This document shows positions 17,189 to 25,266 of a DNA stretch of 64,000 nt, piece by piece. The stretch is from Cupriavidus yeoncheonensis. GTDB taxonomy: Bacteria; Pseudomonadota; Gammaproteobacteria; Burkholderiales; Burkholderiaceae. The DNA lies in NCBI RefSeq assembly GCF_905397275.1, contig NZ_CAJPUY010000005.1, positions 248,001 to 312,000 on the forward strand. The letters are read 5' to 3'. Within the stretch, counting starts at the first letter, position 1; each line of letters begins with the position of its first letter. The notes beneath the pieces were generated by a model. That model saw only the letters and a program-made list of their open reading frames with translations, had not been told where the DNA came from and did not search any database. A program made the translations under genes and the position numbers.

Positions 17189-17210
17189 CTAATGCATCGT
17201 GTGTTGCATT
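17189..17210. promoter_or_regulatory. Second copy of the AATGCA-N8-TGCATT dyad
   Basis: AATGCA (17191-17196) and TGCATT (17205-17210) are separated by 8 nt; the 11-mer CTAATGCATCG at 17189-17199 is identical to that in the long inverted repeat at 9937-9947. It lies in the divergent promoter of the DUF1302 and beta-propeller genes, 37 nt before the latter's ATG. A degenerate TAGTC element (17163-17178) is next to it. Confidence 0.55.
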
Positions 17211-17246
17211 TGTGAGAGCATCGGCGCCGTACTGACAAAGGCACCG

Positions 17247-18260
17247 ATGAAAACAACAATTCCCGGCGTTTCGTTCTCGGCCGTTGTGCTATGCGCGGCG
17301 CTGCTCTCGTTCTCGCCGCGCCCGCTGCCGGCGTTCGCCGCGACGGCCATTCACGCCAACCATGTCCAGATCAACGGCATCGCCAGGGCCGGCGCCCGGC
17401 TGGTCGCCGTCGGCGAACGCGGCGTCATCCTCATCAGCGACAACGACGGCGCGGCATGGCGCGAGGCGCAAGTCTCGCCCGCCGCAGGGACCACGCTGAC
17501 CCAGGTGTTTTTCATCTCCGCGCGCATCGGCATTGCGGTGGGGCACCAGGGCCTGATCGTCCGTAGCGAGGACGGCGGGGAGCACTGGCATGAAGTGCGA
17601 TCCGACGCGGAGCACCCGGACCCGTTGCTGTCGGTATGGGGCGATGATCAGGGGCAGGTGTTGGCGGCGGGAAGCTTCGGCCAGTTGCTGGTCTCGCGCG
17701 ACGCCGGACTGACCTGGCAGGAGTTGGAGACGCCGGCGGGCGACCACCATCTCAACGGCATCGTGGGCGACGGCAAAGGTCGGTTGGTCATTGCCGGCGA
17801 GTCCGGCCTGCTGTTGCGCTCGCTCGACCACGGCGCCACCTGGAAGAAGCTGTCCCTGCCCTATGAAGGATCGCTGTTCGGCGTGCTGATGCTGGCCAAT
17901 GGAGACTGGATTGCCTATGGCATGCGCGGCCACGTGCTGCGCAGTCCGGATCGTGGAGAAACCTGGACAAGCGCCGAGGGAAGCCTCGGCGCGTCGTACT
18001 TCGGCGGCACGCAGCGTGACAATGGCGAAGTCGTGCTGGTCGGGCAGGGCGGGGCCATCGTCACGTCACGGGACAGCGGAAAGACGTTCGCGGTGCGTAG
18101 CGCGGGCGGTGCGCAAAGTCTGGCCGCAGTGTCGGACCTGGGCCGGGGAATGCTGGCTCTCGGTGGCGACCTCGGCGTGACAGTCGAGTCCGGAGCGCCG
18201 CCCGCATCGAATGCCTTGTCCCCGTCCGCTGCCTGCAGCACTTCCCTGGAATGCCCATGA
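17247..18260 (+). CDS. Exported beta-propeller protein (YCF48/BNR-type repeats)
   Basis: This 337-residue protein has a signal peptide (VVLCAALLSFSPRPLPAFAA, cleavage near residue 31) and at least five repeats of a sialidase-type Asp box: SDNDGAAW, SEDGGEHW, SRDAGLTW, SLDHGATW, SPDRGETW and SRDSGKTF, spaced about 40-45 residues. This is the YCF48-like propeller often encoded just before an MMPL pump in DUF1302/DUF1329 clusters. It likely acts in the periplasm as a partner of the pump. The ATG at 17247 is used rather than an in-frame start at 17199, since the signal peptide begins there. It overlaps the next gene by 4 nt. Confidence 0.87.
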   Translation: MKTTIPGVSFSAVVLCAALLSFSPRPLPAFAATAIHANHVQINGIARAGARLVAVGERGVILISDNDGAAWREAQVSPAAGTTLTQVFFISARIGIAVGHQGLIVRSEDGGEHWHEVRSDAEHPDPLLSVWGDDQGQVLAAGSFGQLLVSRDAGLTWQELETPAGDHHLNGIVGDGKGRLVIAGESGLLLRSLDHGATWKKLSLPYEGSLFGVLMLANGDWIAYGMRGHVLRSPDRGETWTSAEGSLGASYFGGTQRDNGEVVLVGQGGAIVTSRDSGKTFAVRSAGGAQSLAAVSDLGRGMLALGGDLGVTVESGAPPASNALSPSAACSTSLECP

Positions 18261-20722
18261 ACCCGTCAAGCCCCCCGCGCCTGCGCGCCGGCTCTCTTCC
18301 CGTTCGCCTGGTGGACCGCTGCGCCGACATGCTGATCCGGTATCGGCGCATCCTCCTGATCCTGTGCATGGCGGCAACCGTGGCGCTCGGCATATCCGCC
18401 ACGCGGCTGCGCCTCGATCCCGGGTTCGAGAAGATGATCCCGATGCAACACCCGTACATGCAGGTCTTCAACCGCTACGCAAACGCATTCCCGGGCGCGA
18501 ATACCGTACTCGTCAGCTTGCGCTGGAAGGGCCAGGGCGACATCTACAACCAGAAGTTCATGGATGCGCTTCGCCATGCGACAGACGATGTCTTCTTCAT
18601 TCCCGGCATCAATCGCGCGCGCGTATTCTCGCTGTTCACGCCGAACGTCCACTACACCGAGGTGACGGAAGCCGGCTTCCGTGGCGAGTCGGTGGTGCCA
18701 GGGCAGTTTTCCAGCGCCAGTCCCGGCGACCTCGCCAAGGTACGGCATAACGTGGCGCGCTCCGGCCAGATTGGCAGCCTGGTCGGCAACGACCTGAAAT
18801 CGGCACTCGTGCGCGCGGAGTTCCGCGACACCGACGCCGCCGACGGCCGGCGCCTGGACTATGCGGCCGTCGCCACGCAACTCGAGGCTATCCGTGCACG
18901 CTACGCCAGCCAGGATATCGAAGTCGACATCATCGGCTTCGCGAAGCTCGTCGGGGACGTCGAGGCGGGCATCAGCGGCGTGGTGGCCTTCTTTGCGCTG
19001 GCCTTCCTGATTACCGCTGTCCTGCTGCGCCTCTACACATGCTCGCTCCGGACAACGTTGCTGGCGCTGTCCGTGGCTTTGCTGCCGGTTGTGTGGCTGT
19101 TGGGCGCCCTGCCAATGCTCGGACTGGGCATCGACCCCATGTCGATCCTGGTGCCGTTCCTGATCTTCTCGATCGGTGTATCGCATGCCGTGCAGATGAC
19201 CAATGCATGGAAGCAGGCACTGGTTGCGGGCCTGGATCCGGTGGATGCTGCCCGCGACGCATTCCGCAAGCTGTTCCTGCCCGGTACGGTTGCCCTGCTT
19301 ACCAACGCGCTCGGCTTCATGGTCATCATGCGCATCAGGATCGAAATCGTGCGCGAACTTGGTGTCACCGCTTGCCTGGGCGTGCTGTTGATGATCCTGA
19401 CCAACAAGGTCTTCCTGCCCATCCTCTTGTCCTACACAAGCATCGAAGCGGGTGCACTGGCCCACGCCAGGCGACGCGAGACGGCCGGCGGCGGCCGACG
19501 CTGGGCATGGTTTGCAGCGTTCGCCAGGCCCGTGCCCGCCGCGGCGGTGCTGCTGGCCGCTCTTGCGCTGCTTGCCTGCGGGACGCTGGAATCGCGCAAG
19601 CTGGAGATCGGCGACATCGGCGCGGGCGCACCGGAACTGCGCAGTACCTCACGCTACAACCTTGACAACGCAGCCATCACCAGCCAGTACGACATCGGCG
19701 TGGACGTGCTGTCCGTCATCGTCGAAGTGACCGGCGTCGAGAGCGCCTGCCTGGACTTCCCGGCCATGAGCGCCATCGAGCGCTTCGAGATGTCGATGCG
19801 GGGCGTGGCGGGCGTGCAGTCCGTCGTCAGCGTGCCGACGGCAGCGAAGGTTTCGATCGCGGCCTTCAATGAAGGCAATCCCCGCTGGGCCGCATTGCCG
19901 CGCAGCAGCGAAGGCCTGACCCAGGGCGCGAGCGCCTATGACCCCGACAACGGAATGAATACCGAAAACTGCAAGGCATCGCAGGTATTGGTCTATTCGC
20001 GCAATCATGAAGGCAAGACCATTGCGCACATCATCTCGGAAGCCAAGCGGCTGGCCGCGCAGAACACCAACCCGAACGTCGCGTTCAGGCTTGGCGGTGG
20101 CAACGTGGGCGTGATGGCCGCGACCAACGAAGCCGTCGGCGAAGCCGAGGTGGCCATGCTGCTGTCGATCTTCGGTGCGATCGCCCTCTTGTGCCTGCTT
20201 ACCTTCCGGTCGTGGCGCGCGGTGCTGTGTATCGTCGTGCCGCTCACCATTGTCTCGATCCTGTGCAATGCCGTGATGGCACGGCTCGGCATCGGGCTGA
20301 AGGTCGCCACGTTGCCGGTGATCACGCTCGGCGTCGGCGTCGGCGTCGACTATGGCATCTACCTCTACGAGCGCATGCAGCACGAGCTTCGCTCCGGCGC
20401 TTCGCTTCCCGACGCGTTCCTGGAGGCGATGCGGCAACGCGGCACGGCGGCGCTGTTTACCGCTGTCACGATGTTCATCGGTGTCGGGACGTGGGTATTC
20501 TCGGCCCTCAAGTTCCAGGTCGATATGGGCGTGCTGCTGGCGTTCATGTTTCTTGTCAACCTGTTCGGTGCTGTGTTCCTGCTGCCTGCGCTTGCTGCGT
20601 GGCTCGGCGTCGAGCGGGCGGAGCGCCCGTCAACGGGGGCGATGCGCGATCCGCGAGAGCAGTCTTCCGGCTTCCGGTCATCGACCGGAGTGGCCACCCC
20701 GGTGCTGGAGCGCGAGGTTTGA
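18257..20722 (+). CDS. RND/MMPL-family transporter
   Basis: This 821-residue membrane protein has the layout of MMPL/RND pumps: one TM near residue 30-50, a large periplasmic loop, five or six TMs at about 235-400 (VVAFFALAFLITAVLLRL, MSILVPFLIFSIGVSHAVQM), then a second copy of TM, loop and TM block to about 790. The family's charged TM4 motif region GVGVGVDYGIYLYERM is present in the second half. It has two close start codons, ATG 18251 and 18257; the second has better spacing to TGGA. It follows the propeller gene. In Gram-negative degraders such proteins are implicated in moving hydrophobic compounds, but the direction here is unknown. Confidence 0.88.
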   Translation: MNPSSPPRLRAGSLPVRLVDRCADMLIRYRRILLILCMAATVALGISATRLRLDPGFEKMIPMQHPYMQVFNRYANAFPGANTVLVSLRWKGQGDIYNQKFMDALRHATDDVFFIPGINRARVFSLFTPNVHYTEVTEAGFRGESVVPGQFSSASPGDLAKVRHNVARSGQIGSLVGNDLKSALVRAEFRDTDAADGRRLDYAAVATQLEAIRARYASQDIEVDIIGFAKLVGDVEAGISGVVAFFALAFLITAVLLRLYTCSLRTTLLALSVALLPVVWLLGALPMLGLGIDPMSILVPFLIFSIGVSHAVQMTNAWKQALVAGLDPVDAARDAFRKLFLPGTVALLTNALGFMVIMRIRIEIVRELGVTACLGVLLMILTNKVFLPILLSYTSIEAGALAHARRRETAGGGRRWAWFAAFARPVPAAAVLLAALALLACGTLESRKLEIGDIGAGAPELRSTSRYNLDNAAITSQYDIGVDVLSVIVEVTGVESACLDFPAMSAIERFEMSMRGVAGVQSVVSVPTAAKVSIAAFNEGNPRWAALPRSSEGLTQGASAYDPDNGMNTENCKASQVLVYSRNHEGKTIAHIISEAKRLAAQNTNPNVAFRLGGGNVGVMAATNEAVGEAEVAMLLSIFGAIALLCLLTFRSWRAVLCIVVPLTIVSILCNAVMARLGIGLKVATLPVITLGVGVGVDYGIYLYERMQHELRSGASLPDAFLEAMRQRGTAALFTAVTMFIGVGTWVFSALKFQVDMGVLLAFMFLVNLFGAVFLLPALAAWLGVERAERPSTGAMRDPREQSSGFRSSTGVATPVLEREV

Positions 20723-20790
20723 TTGGCTCGCGGCAGCGCACAGGTAGTCTCGCCCATGCGATATCCATCTCCTCTTATCGCATGGCTTTG

Positions 20791-20816
20791 GCCCATCATT
20801 ACGACGGGCTTTTTTT
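20791..20816 (+). terminator. Rho-independent terminator after the MMPL gene
   Basis: A 7-bp stem (GCCCATC / GACGGGC, one A-C mismatch) with a 5-nt loop is followed by seven T. It lies 68 nt after the MMPL stop codon. Confidence 0.6.
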
Positions 20817-20866
20817 CTTCGCGGCACTGCGGCGCGGGGTTGGGTGTGCGCGCTTGCCCGACTCCC

Positions 20867-20882
20867 TAGTCCGTCCGGATTA
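20867..20882. promoter_or_regulatory. LuxR/TeiR-type operator upstream of the first LuxR gene
   Basis: TAGTCCGTCCGGATTA is a good 7-2-7 dyad. It lies 154 nt upstream of the LuxR gene at 21036, so autoregulation is possible. Confidence 0.5.
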
Positions 20883-21035
20883 CGTTCACTGGATTCTGCG
20901 AATTAAGCTCGCGCCGGTTGCCGGAATGAGAGATACCGGCTCCTATAATCCGCGACGACATCAGTGCCCGCAGAGCATGTGTATCAACGCCAGGGGTTGC
21001 CCCGGCCGAGATGAGAAAGATGGAGGCGAGAGGAA

Positions 21036-22220
21036 ATGCGGACGGAGGTGAGCCAGAATCCGGTGGCCGTTGGCCCCTTCGCGCAGCTGGAGCTGTCGCC
21101 TTCGGATTTCAGTGCACTCCTCGGACAGATTTATCAGGGTCCGATGGAGAAGGTGCCGTGGGGAAAGGCGCTCGAGCTGATACGCAAGCAACTCCGCGCG
21201 AACTATGTCACGCTGATCTTGCGCTCGCCGGCCGCGGACCGCGCGGGTCTGATGGTCAATGCGTCCGAGCACGGTACGACGCAGCCCGGCGAAGCTTCCT
21301 ACAACGGCTATTACTATTCGCTCGACCCCTTCGTCGGGCTGCCGTCCAATCGTGTGGTCACCATCGATGAGCACCTCGGCCAGGCCGCGTGGTGCAGCAG
21401 CGAGCTGTACCGGCAGTTTCTGCATCCTCTCGGCGTGCGCTTTGTACTCGGCGCGGACTTGCGTACGGATGATGGCGTGGAGTGTCGGCTCCGCGTCTCG
21501 CGCAATCTGGACGCGCCGGATTTCAGCCAATCTGACAAGTCCCTCTGCACGGCATTGCTGCCGCACTTGAAACGCGCTGTGGACCTGCACTCGCGGATGG
21601 AAATGGTCGAATCCGAGCGCAATGTCTGTGCCGCTGCCATCGATCGAATGCTGGTCGGCATGGTCATGATTGATGAGTCGGGCACCATGATCAAGACCAA
21701 CGCCGCGGCGGACGAGATTCTGTCCGCCAGGGATGGCATTCGTGTCGCCGCAGGAACGCTGGAAGCGAGCTACGGGCAGGAGAATCGAAAGCTCCAGCGC
21801 CTGCTGCGTCAGTCCATGATGGCGCACCGGGGCACGGCTACGGTGGGGACTGAAGCGATGTCGATCACGCGTCCGTCCGGCAAGGCCCGGCTGGGCCTGC
21901 TGATCCGCACCATACCGCTGAGCGAGTGGTCGGAAGACAACCGGCGCCGACCCGCGTGCGTGATCTTTATCCGCGATCCCGAGCGGAAGTCGCAGGCGTC
22001 GCGTGACATGGTGCGACAGCTATTCGATTTCACACCGGCCGAAACGGAGCTCGCCTTGCAGTTGGCCAACGGGCTGACGCTGGATGAGTCGGCAGCGGAA
22101 CTCGGAATCAGCAAGAACACGGCGCGCGCGCATCTGCGGGCGATCTTCTCGAAGACCGGGGTCACGCGGCAGGCGAAGCTGGTGCGGATGCTGCTGGGCA
22201 GCGTGATATCGCTCGGCTGA
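21036..22220 (+). CDS. LuxR-family regulator, TeiR-like
   Basis: This 394-residue protein has a C-terminal LuxR/NarL HTH at about 335-390 (FTPAETELALQLANG, then LDESAAELGISKNTARAHLRAIF, KTGVTRQAKL). The N-terminal 330 residues hold no receiver Asp motif, so it is not a response regulator; it resembles TeiR of Comamonas testosteroni, a LuxR-type activator of steroid genes of about the same length. It shares an alignable N-terminus (GQIYQGP...PW...NYVTLIL) with the second LuxR gene at 25267-26436. GAGAGGAA precedes the ATG. It may sense a steroid or act with a kinase, neither of which can be seen here. Confidence 0.85.
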   Translation: MRTEVSQNPVAVGPFAQLELSPSDFSALLGQIYQGPMEKVPWGKALELIRKQLRANYVTLILRSPAADRAGLMVNASEHGTTQPGEASYNGYYYSLDPFVGLPSNRVVTIDEHLGQAAWCSSELYRQFLHPLGVRFVLGADLRTDDGVECRLRVSRNLDAPDFSQSDKSLCTALLPHLKRAVDLHSRMEMVESERNVCAAAIDRMLVGMVMIDESGTMIKTNAAADEILSARDGIRVAAGTLEASYGQENRKLQRLLRQSMMAHRGTATVGTEAMSITRPSGKARLGLLIRTIPLSEWSEDNRRRPACVIFIRDPERKSQASRDMVRQLFDFTPAETELALQLANGLTLDESAAELGISKNTARAHLRAIFSKTGVTRQAKLVRMLLGSVISLG

Positions 22221-22275
22221 CCGTCCGGTTGCCACATGCCATGTCGGGGCCGGAATCTTGCGAATGGGGCGCCCG

Positions 22276-22291
22276 TAGTCCCATCAGACGA
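22276..22291. promoter_or_regulatory. Putative LuxR/TeiR-type operator
   Basis: TAGTCCCATCAGACGA lies between the LuxR gene and the FAD gene at 22460, 169 nt from that start codon. One deviation in each half from the consensus. Confidence 0.45.
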
Positions 22292-22459
22292 TGGCGCCCG
22301 CCAGTGCCGATGCAACCATGAATGCCGGTCAGGCACAAGACACCAAGACACCACACAAGACGCCAACAAGGAGACCGCAGTGCCGCGCGGACACCGCGCC
22401 GGCACCGCTGCGTTCCCTGTGTGCGGCATCACGCTGCATCCATATGCGGGGAGAAAGGC

Positions 22460-24139
22460 ATGACAACACTGGATGGATCCACTACGCCGATCGCCGCGCC
22501 TCTGCGGCTCGCCAACCCTGACGCCTTCACCTGGCAGGCACGCTGTGACGCGGTCATCGTCGGCTTCGGGGCGGCCGGCGCCTGTGCGGCGCTCGAAGCC
22601 GCGGCTGGCGGGTGCAAGGTGATCGTTGCGGAGCGCTTCGAAGGCGGCGGTGCCAGCATCAAGAGCGGCGGCGTGGTCTATGCCGGCGGCGGCACGCCTT
22701 ACCAGGCCGAGGCCGGCTACCACGACACGCCCCAGGCGATGGCGGACTATCTGCGCCAGGAGGTCGGCGACGTCGTCAGCGAGACCACACTGCAGTCGTT
22801 CTGTGCGCGCAGCCGGGACATGCTCGGCTGGCTGGAGGGGCTCGGGGCCGGGTTTTCGGCGGCCATGCCGCCGCGCAAGACGTCGTATCCGGCACAGCCG
22901 TATTACCTTTATTACTCGGGCAATGAGGCCGTGCCGGCCTATGCGCGCTTCGCGGAGCCCGCACCACGCGGACATCGCACCAAGGGGCGTGGCATGTCCG
23001 GGCGCGCGCTTTACGGCGTGCTGCAGCGTGCGGTGCAGGGCAGCGCGAACGTATCCGTGCTGCGCCACACGGCGGCGCGCAGGCTGATTACGGATGCCAG
23101 CGGCGCGGTGATCGGTGTCGAGTTGTGGCAGGTGCCGCCCGGGCGGCTGCAGCGCAGGCATGCGCGCCTGGCACGCTGGGCGGAGCAGGTGCACAACATG
23201 GCGCCGGCGCTGGCCGATGCGCTGCGCGCGCGGCTGCTGCGGCTGGAACTGCGTCATGCCCGCCCTTACGCGGTACGGGCCGACGCGGTGGTGCTGGCCA
23301 GCGGGGGCTTTATCTTCAACCCGCAGATGGTCGCGCAACATGCGAGCAAGTACCGCTCGAACTGGCGCCTCGGCGCCACCGGTTGCGATGGCAGCGGCAT
23401 CCGGCTTGGCCTGTCGGCCGGGGGCGAGGCACGGCACCTGGAACGCGTATCGGCATGGCGCTTCATCAATCCGCCATTCGACTGGGCGCGCGGCTGCGTG
23501 GTTGACGCGCACGGCGCGCGCATCGGCAATGAAGAGGTCTACGGCGCCACGCTCGGACATGCCATGTGCGAGCACCACGGGGGCCGGGCCTGGCTCATCC
23601 TGAACCGCAAGCTGGCACGCGCGGCGTTGCGTGAATGCCTGAGCGGGAAACTGTGGGCATTTCAGGCCGTGCCGGCAGCGCTGCTGATGCTGGCCGGTAG
23701 CCATCGCGCGTCTTCGGTGGACACGCTCGCGGATCGCCTCGGCCTGCCGCGCGCCGCGCTGCAGGCAACGCTTGCCGCCTATAGCGCCGCAGCGCGCGGT
23801 GAACGGCCCGACCCGGCGGGCAAGTCCTCCGCCATGTGCGCGCCGCTCGACGAAGGCCCGTGGCTTGCCATCGATATCTCCGCGCACAGCCGCGTTTTCC
23901 CGTGCTCCTCGATCACGCTGGGCGGGCTGCGGGTCAACGAAGCGTGCGGACAGGTGCTCTCGGCAACGGGAGCACCGGTCACCGGGCTGTATGCCGTGGG
24001 CCGCACCGCGGTAGGGCTGGCGTCAAACCATTACGTGAGCGGCCTGTCACTGGCCGACAGTATCTGGTCCGGGCGCAACGCGGGCCGGCACATTGCCGCC
24101 TGTCAGCTTGCGCAACCATCGGAGGCAGTTCCGGCATGA
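22460..24139 (+). CDS. FAD-dependent dehydrogenase, KstD/fumarate reductase class (second copy)
   Basis: This 559-residue flavoprotein has VIVGFGAAGACAALEAA at about 33-49, the flavin loop GGGASIKSGGVVYAGGG, and a C-terminal GLYAVGRTAVGLAS ... YVSGLSLADSIWSGRNAG. ATG 22460 follows GGGAGAAAGG; the same frame is open from 22322 but lacks a ribosome site. It is about 65 residues longer than the 5641 paralogue. An insert of roughly 50 residues rich in Arg/Leu (about 225-275) lies between the FAD and catalytic parts. As with the paralogue, the C-terminus does not show the Tyr-Pro-x2-Gly I expect of delta1-KstD, so delta1, delta4-5-alpha and 5-beta activities cannot be told apart. Confidence 0.83.
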   Translation: MTTLDGSTTPIAAPLRLANPDAFTWQARCDAVIVGFGAAGACAALEAAAGGCKVIVAERFEGGGASIKSGGVVYAGGGTPYQAEAGYHDTPQAMADYLRQEVGDVVSETTLQSFCARSRDMLGWLEGLGAGFSAAMPPRKTSYPAQPYYLYYSGNEAVPAYARFAEPAPRGHRTKGRGMSGRALYGVLQRAVQGSANVSVLRHTAARRLITDASGAVIGVELWQVPPGRLQRRHARLARWAEQVHNMAPALADALRARLLRLELRHARPYAVRADAVVLASGGFIFNPQMVAQHASKYRSNWRLGATGCDGSGIRLGLSAGGEARHLERVSAWRFINPPFDWARGCVVDAHGARIGNEEVYGATLGHAMCEHHGGRAWLILNRKLARAALRECLSGKLWAFQAVPAALLMLAGSHRASSVDTLADRLGLPRAALQATLAAYSAAARGERPDPAGKSSAMCAPLDEGPWLAIDISAHSRVFPCSSITLGGLRVNEACGQVLSATGAPVTGLYAVGRTAVGLASNHYVSGLSLADSIWSGRNAGRHIAACQLAQPSEAVPA

Positions 24140-24164
24140 GCCGGCGCACGGAATGAGCGATTGT

Positions 24165-24202
24165 CCTTCCGGCCGGCGCTCCCCGCGGTGTCGGCTGGAA
24201 GG
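24165..24202. terminator. Imperfect hairpin between converging genes
   Basis: CCTTCCGGCCG (24165-24175) pairs with the stretch ending at 24202 (TCGGCTGGAAGG), with one mismatch, around a GC-rich loop. It lies between the ends of the FAD gene (24139) and SDR gene (24316). No T-run, so a terminator role is likely but unproven. Confidence 0.4.
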
Positions 24203-24315
24203 ATGAATGGCTGCGCGCCGTAGCCGCTGCCGGCAAGCGAGGAAGGTAGCCCGTGGCTTCGCGCCATGCCGATTCGTGCGGTCAGGCGCATGGCCACGGG
24301 GCGGGTCACTCCGGT

Positions 24316-25113
24316 TCAGCGCTGCGAGGGGATGTTACCGCCGTCGACAATGAGTTCGGTACCCGTGACGTAACTGGCTTCGTCGGACAGGAGGAAACGG
24401 ACCACGCGCCCGATTTCCGCGGGCGTGCCGAGGCGGCCGAGCTGGATGCGACGCTCGAAGGTGCCCGCGGGCAGGGCGTCGATGGCAGGCTGGAGCATCG
24501 GCGTGTGGATCTGTCCGGGAGACACCGCATTGATGCGGATGCCGTCGCGGCCAAGACTGTCGGCAAGCGAGCGCACCAGCGAGAGCAGGCCGCCCTTGGA
24601 GGCGGAGTAGGCCGGGATCAGTGCGTTGCCCAGCGTGGCATTGATCGACGCGATGCCGACCACGGCGGCGCCGGCTTGCGCGCGCAGGTCAGGCAGCATG
24701 GCCTGCACCAGCAGCGCCATGGCGCGCAGGTTGACGTCAAGCACGGCGTCCCAGCGCGCCTGTGTCAGGCCATCGATCCCGCTCTGGTCCACCACGCCGG
24801 CGGCGTGCACCATGCCGCCCAGCGCCGGCAGGGCCGCACGGGTGCGTGCGAGCGCGTCGCCGATGCCGTCGGGGGCCCGCAGGTCGATGCCGATCCCGCA
24901 GGTCGGCACGTCATAGCGTTCGGCAAGCGCGGTAGCGACCTCGCGCGCTTTGTCCTCCCGGATATCCCAGACGGCCACGGGCCGGCCGATGGCGGCCAGG
25001 GCTGCCGCGCAGGCCTCGCCGATGCCGGAGGCGCCCCCGGTTACCACGACCGCGCTGGCCGGCGTGTTGAGGGTCACGCGCAAGTCATGCGCGTCGTCAG
25101 GTTGGATGGTCAC
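24316..25113 (-). CDS. Short-chain dehydrogenase/reductase
   Basis: This 265-residue SDR has a 20-residue N-terminal extension before the cofactor loop TGGASGIG (25-32). HAAG (103-106) replaces NNAG, and Ser156 and Tyr169-x3-Lys173 (YSASK) form the active site. Asp50 after beta-2 suggests NAD preference. It lies downstream of the second LuxR gene on the same strand, with a 16-bp palindrome 97 nt before its start. It is probably a hydroxysteroid dehydrogenase of the island. Confidence 0.9.
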   Translation of the reverse strand: MTIQPDDAHDLRVTLNTPASAVVVTGGASGIGEACAAALAAIGRPVAVWDIREDKAREVATALAERYDVPTCGIGIDLRAPDGIGDALARTRAALPALGGMVHAAGVVDQSGIDGLTQARWDAVLDVNLRAMALLVQAMLPDLRAQAGAAVVGIASINATLGNALIPAYSASKGGLLSLVRSLADSLGRDGIRINAVSPGQIHTPMLQPAIDALPAGTFERRIQLGRLGTPAEIGRVVRFLLSDEASYVTGTELIVDGGNIPSQR

Positions 25114-25209
25114 TTGGTGGGTCTCCCGTCATGGTTGGTCAACCGCTGCGACAGACTGCGACAGGCGCGGCGGATATGCGCATTGTTTCGGGTGACGCCG
25201 CAGGCAACA

Positions 25210-25225
25210 TAGTCCGAACTGACTA
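25210..25225. promoter_or_regulatory. LuxR/TeiR-type operator for the minus-strand SDR
   Basis: TAGTCCGAACTGACTA, 97 nt upstream of the SDR start (25113) and just past the stop of the LuxR gene. Left half perfect, right half one mismatch. Confidence 0.5.
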
Positions 25226-25266
25226 GAACCGCCGCATCGGGGACCATTTCGCCGTCCGCATGCACA

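Noticed and set aside
21809..23887. 692-codon minus-strand frame opposite LuxR and FAD genes
   Set aside because: Antisense shadow; both plus-strand genes have clear motifs.
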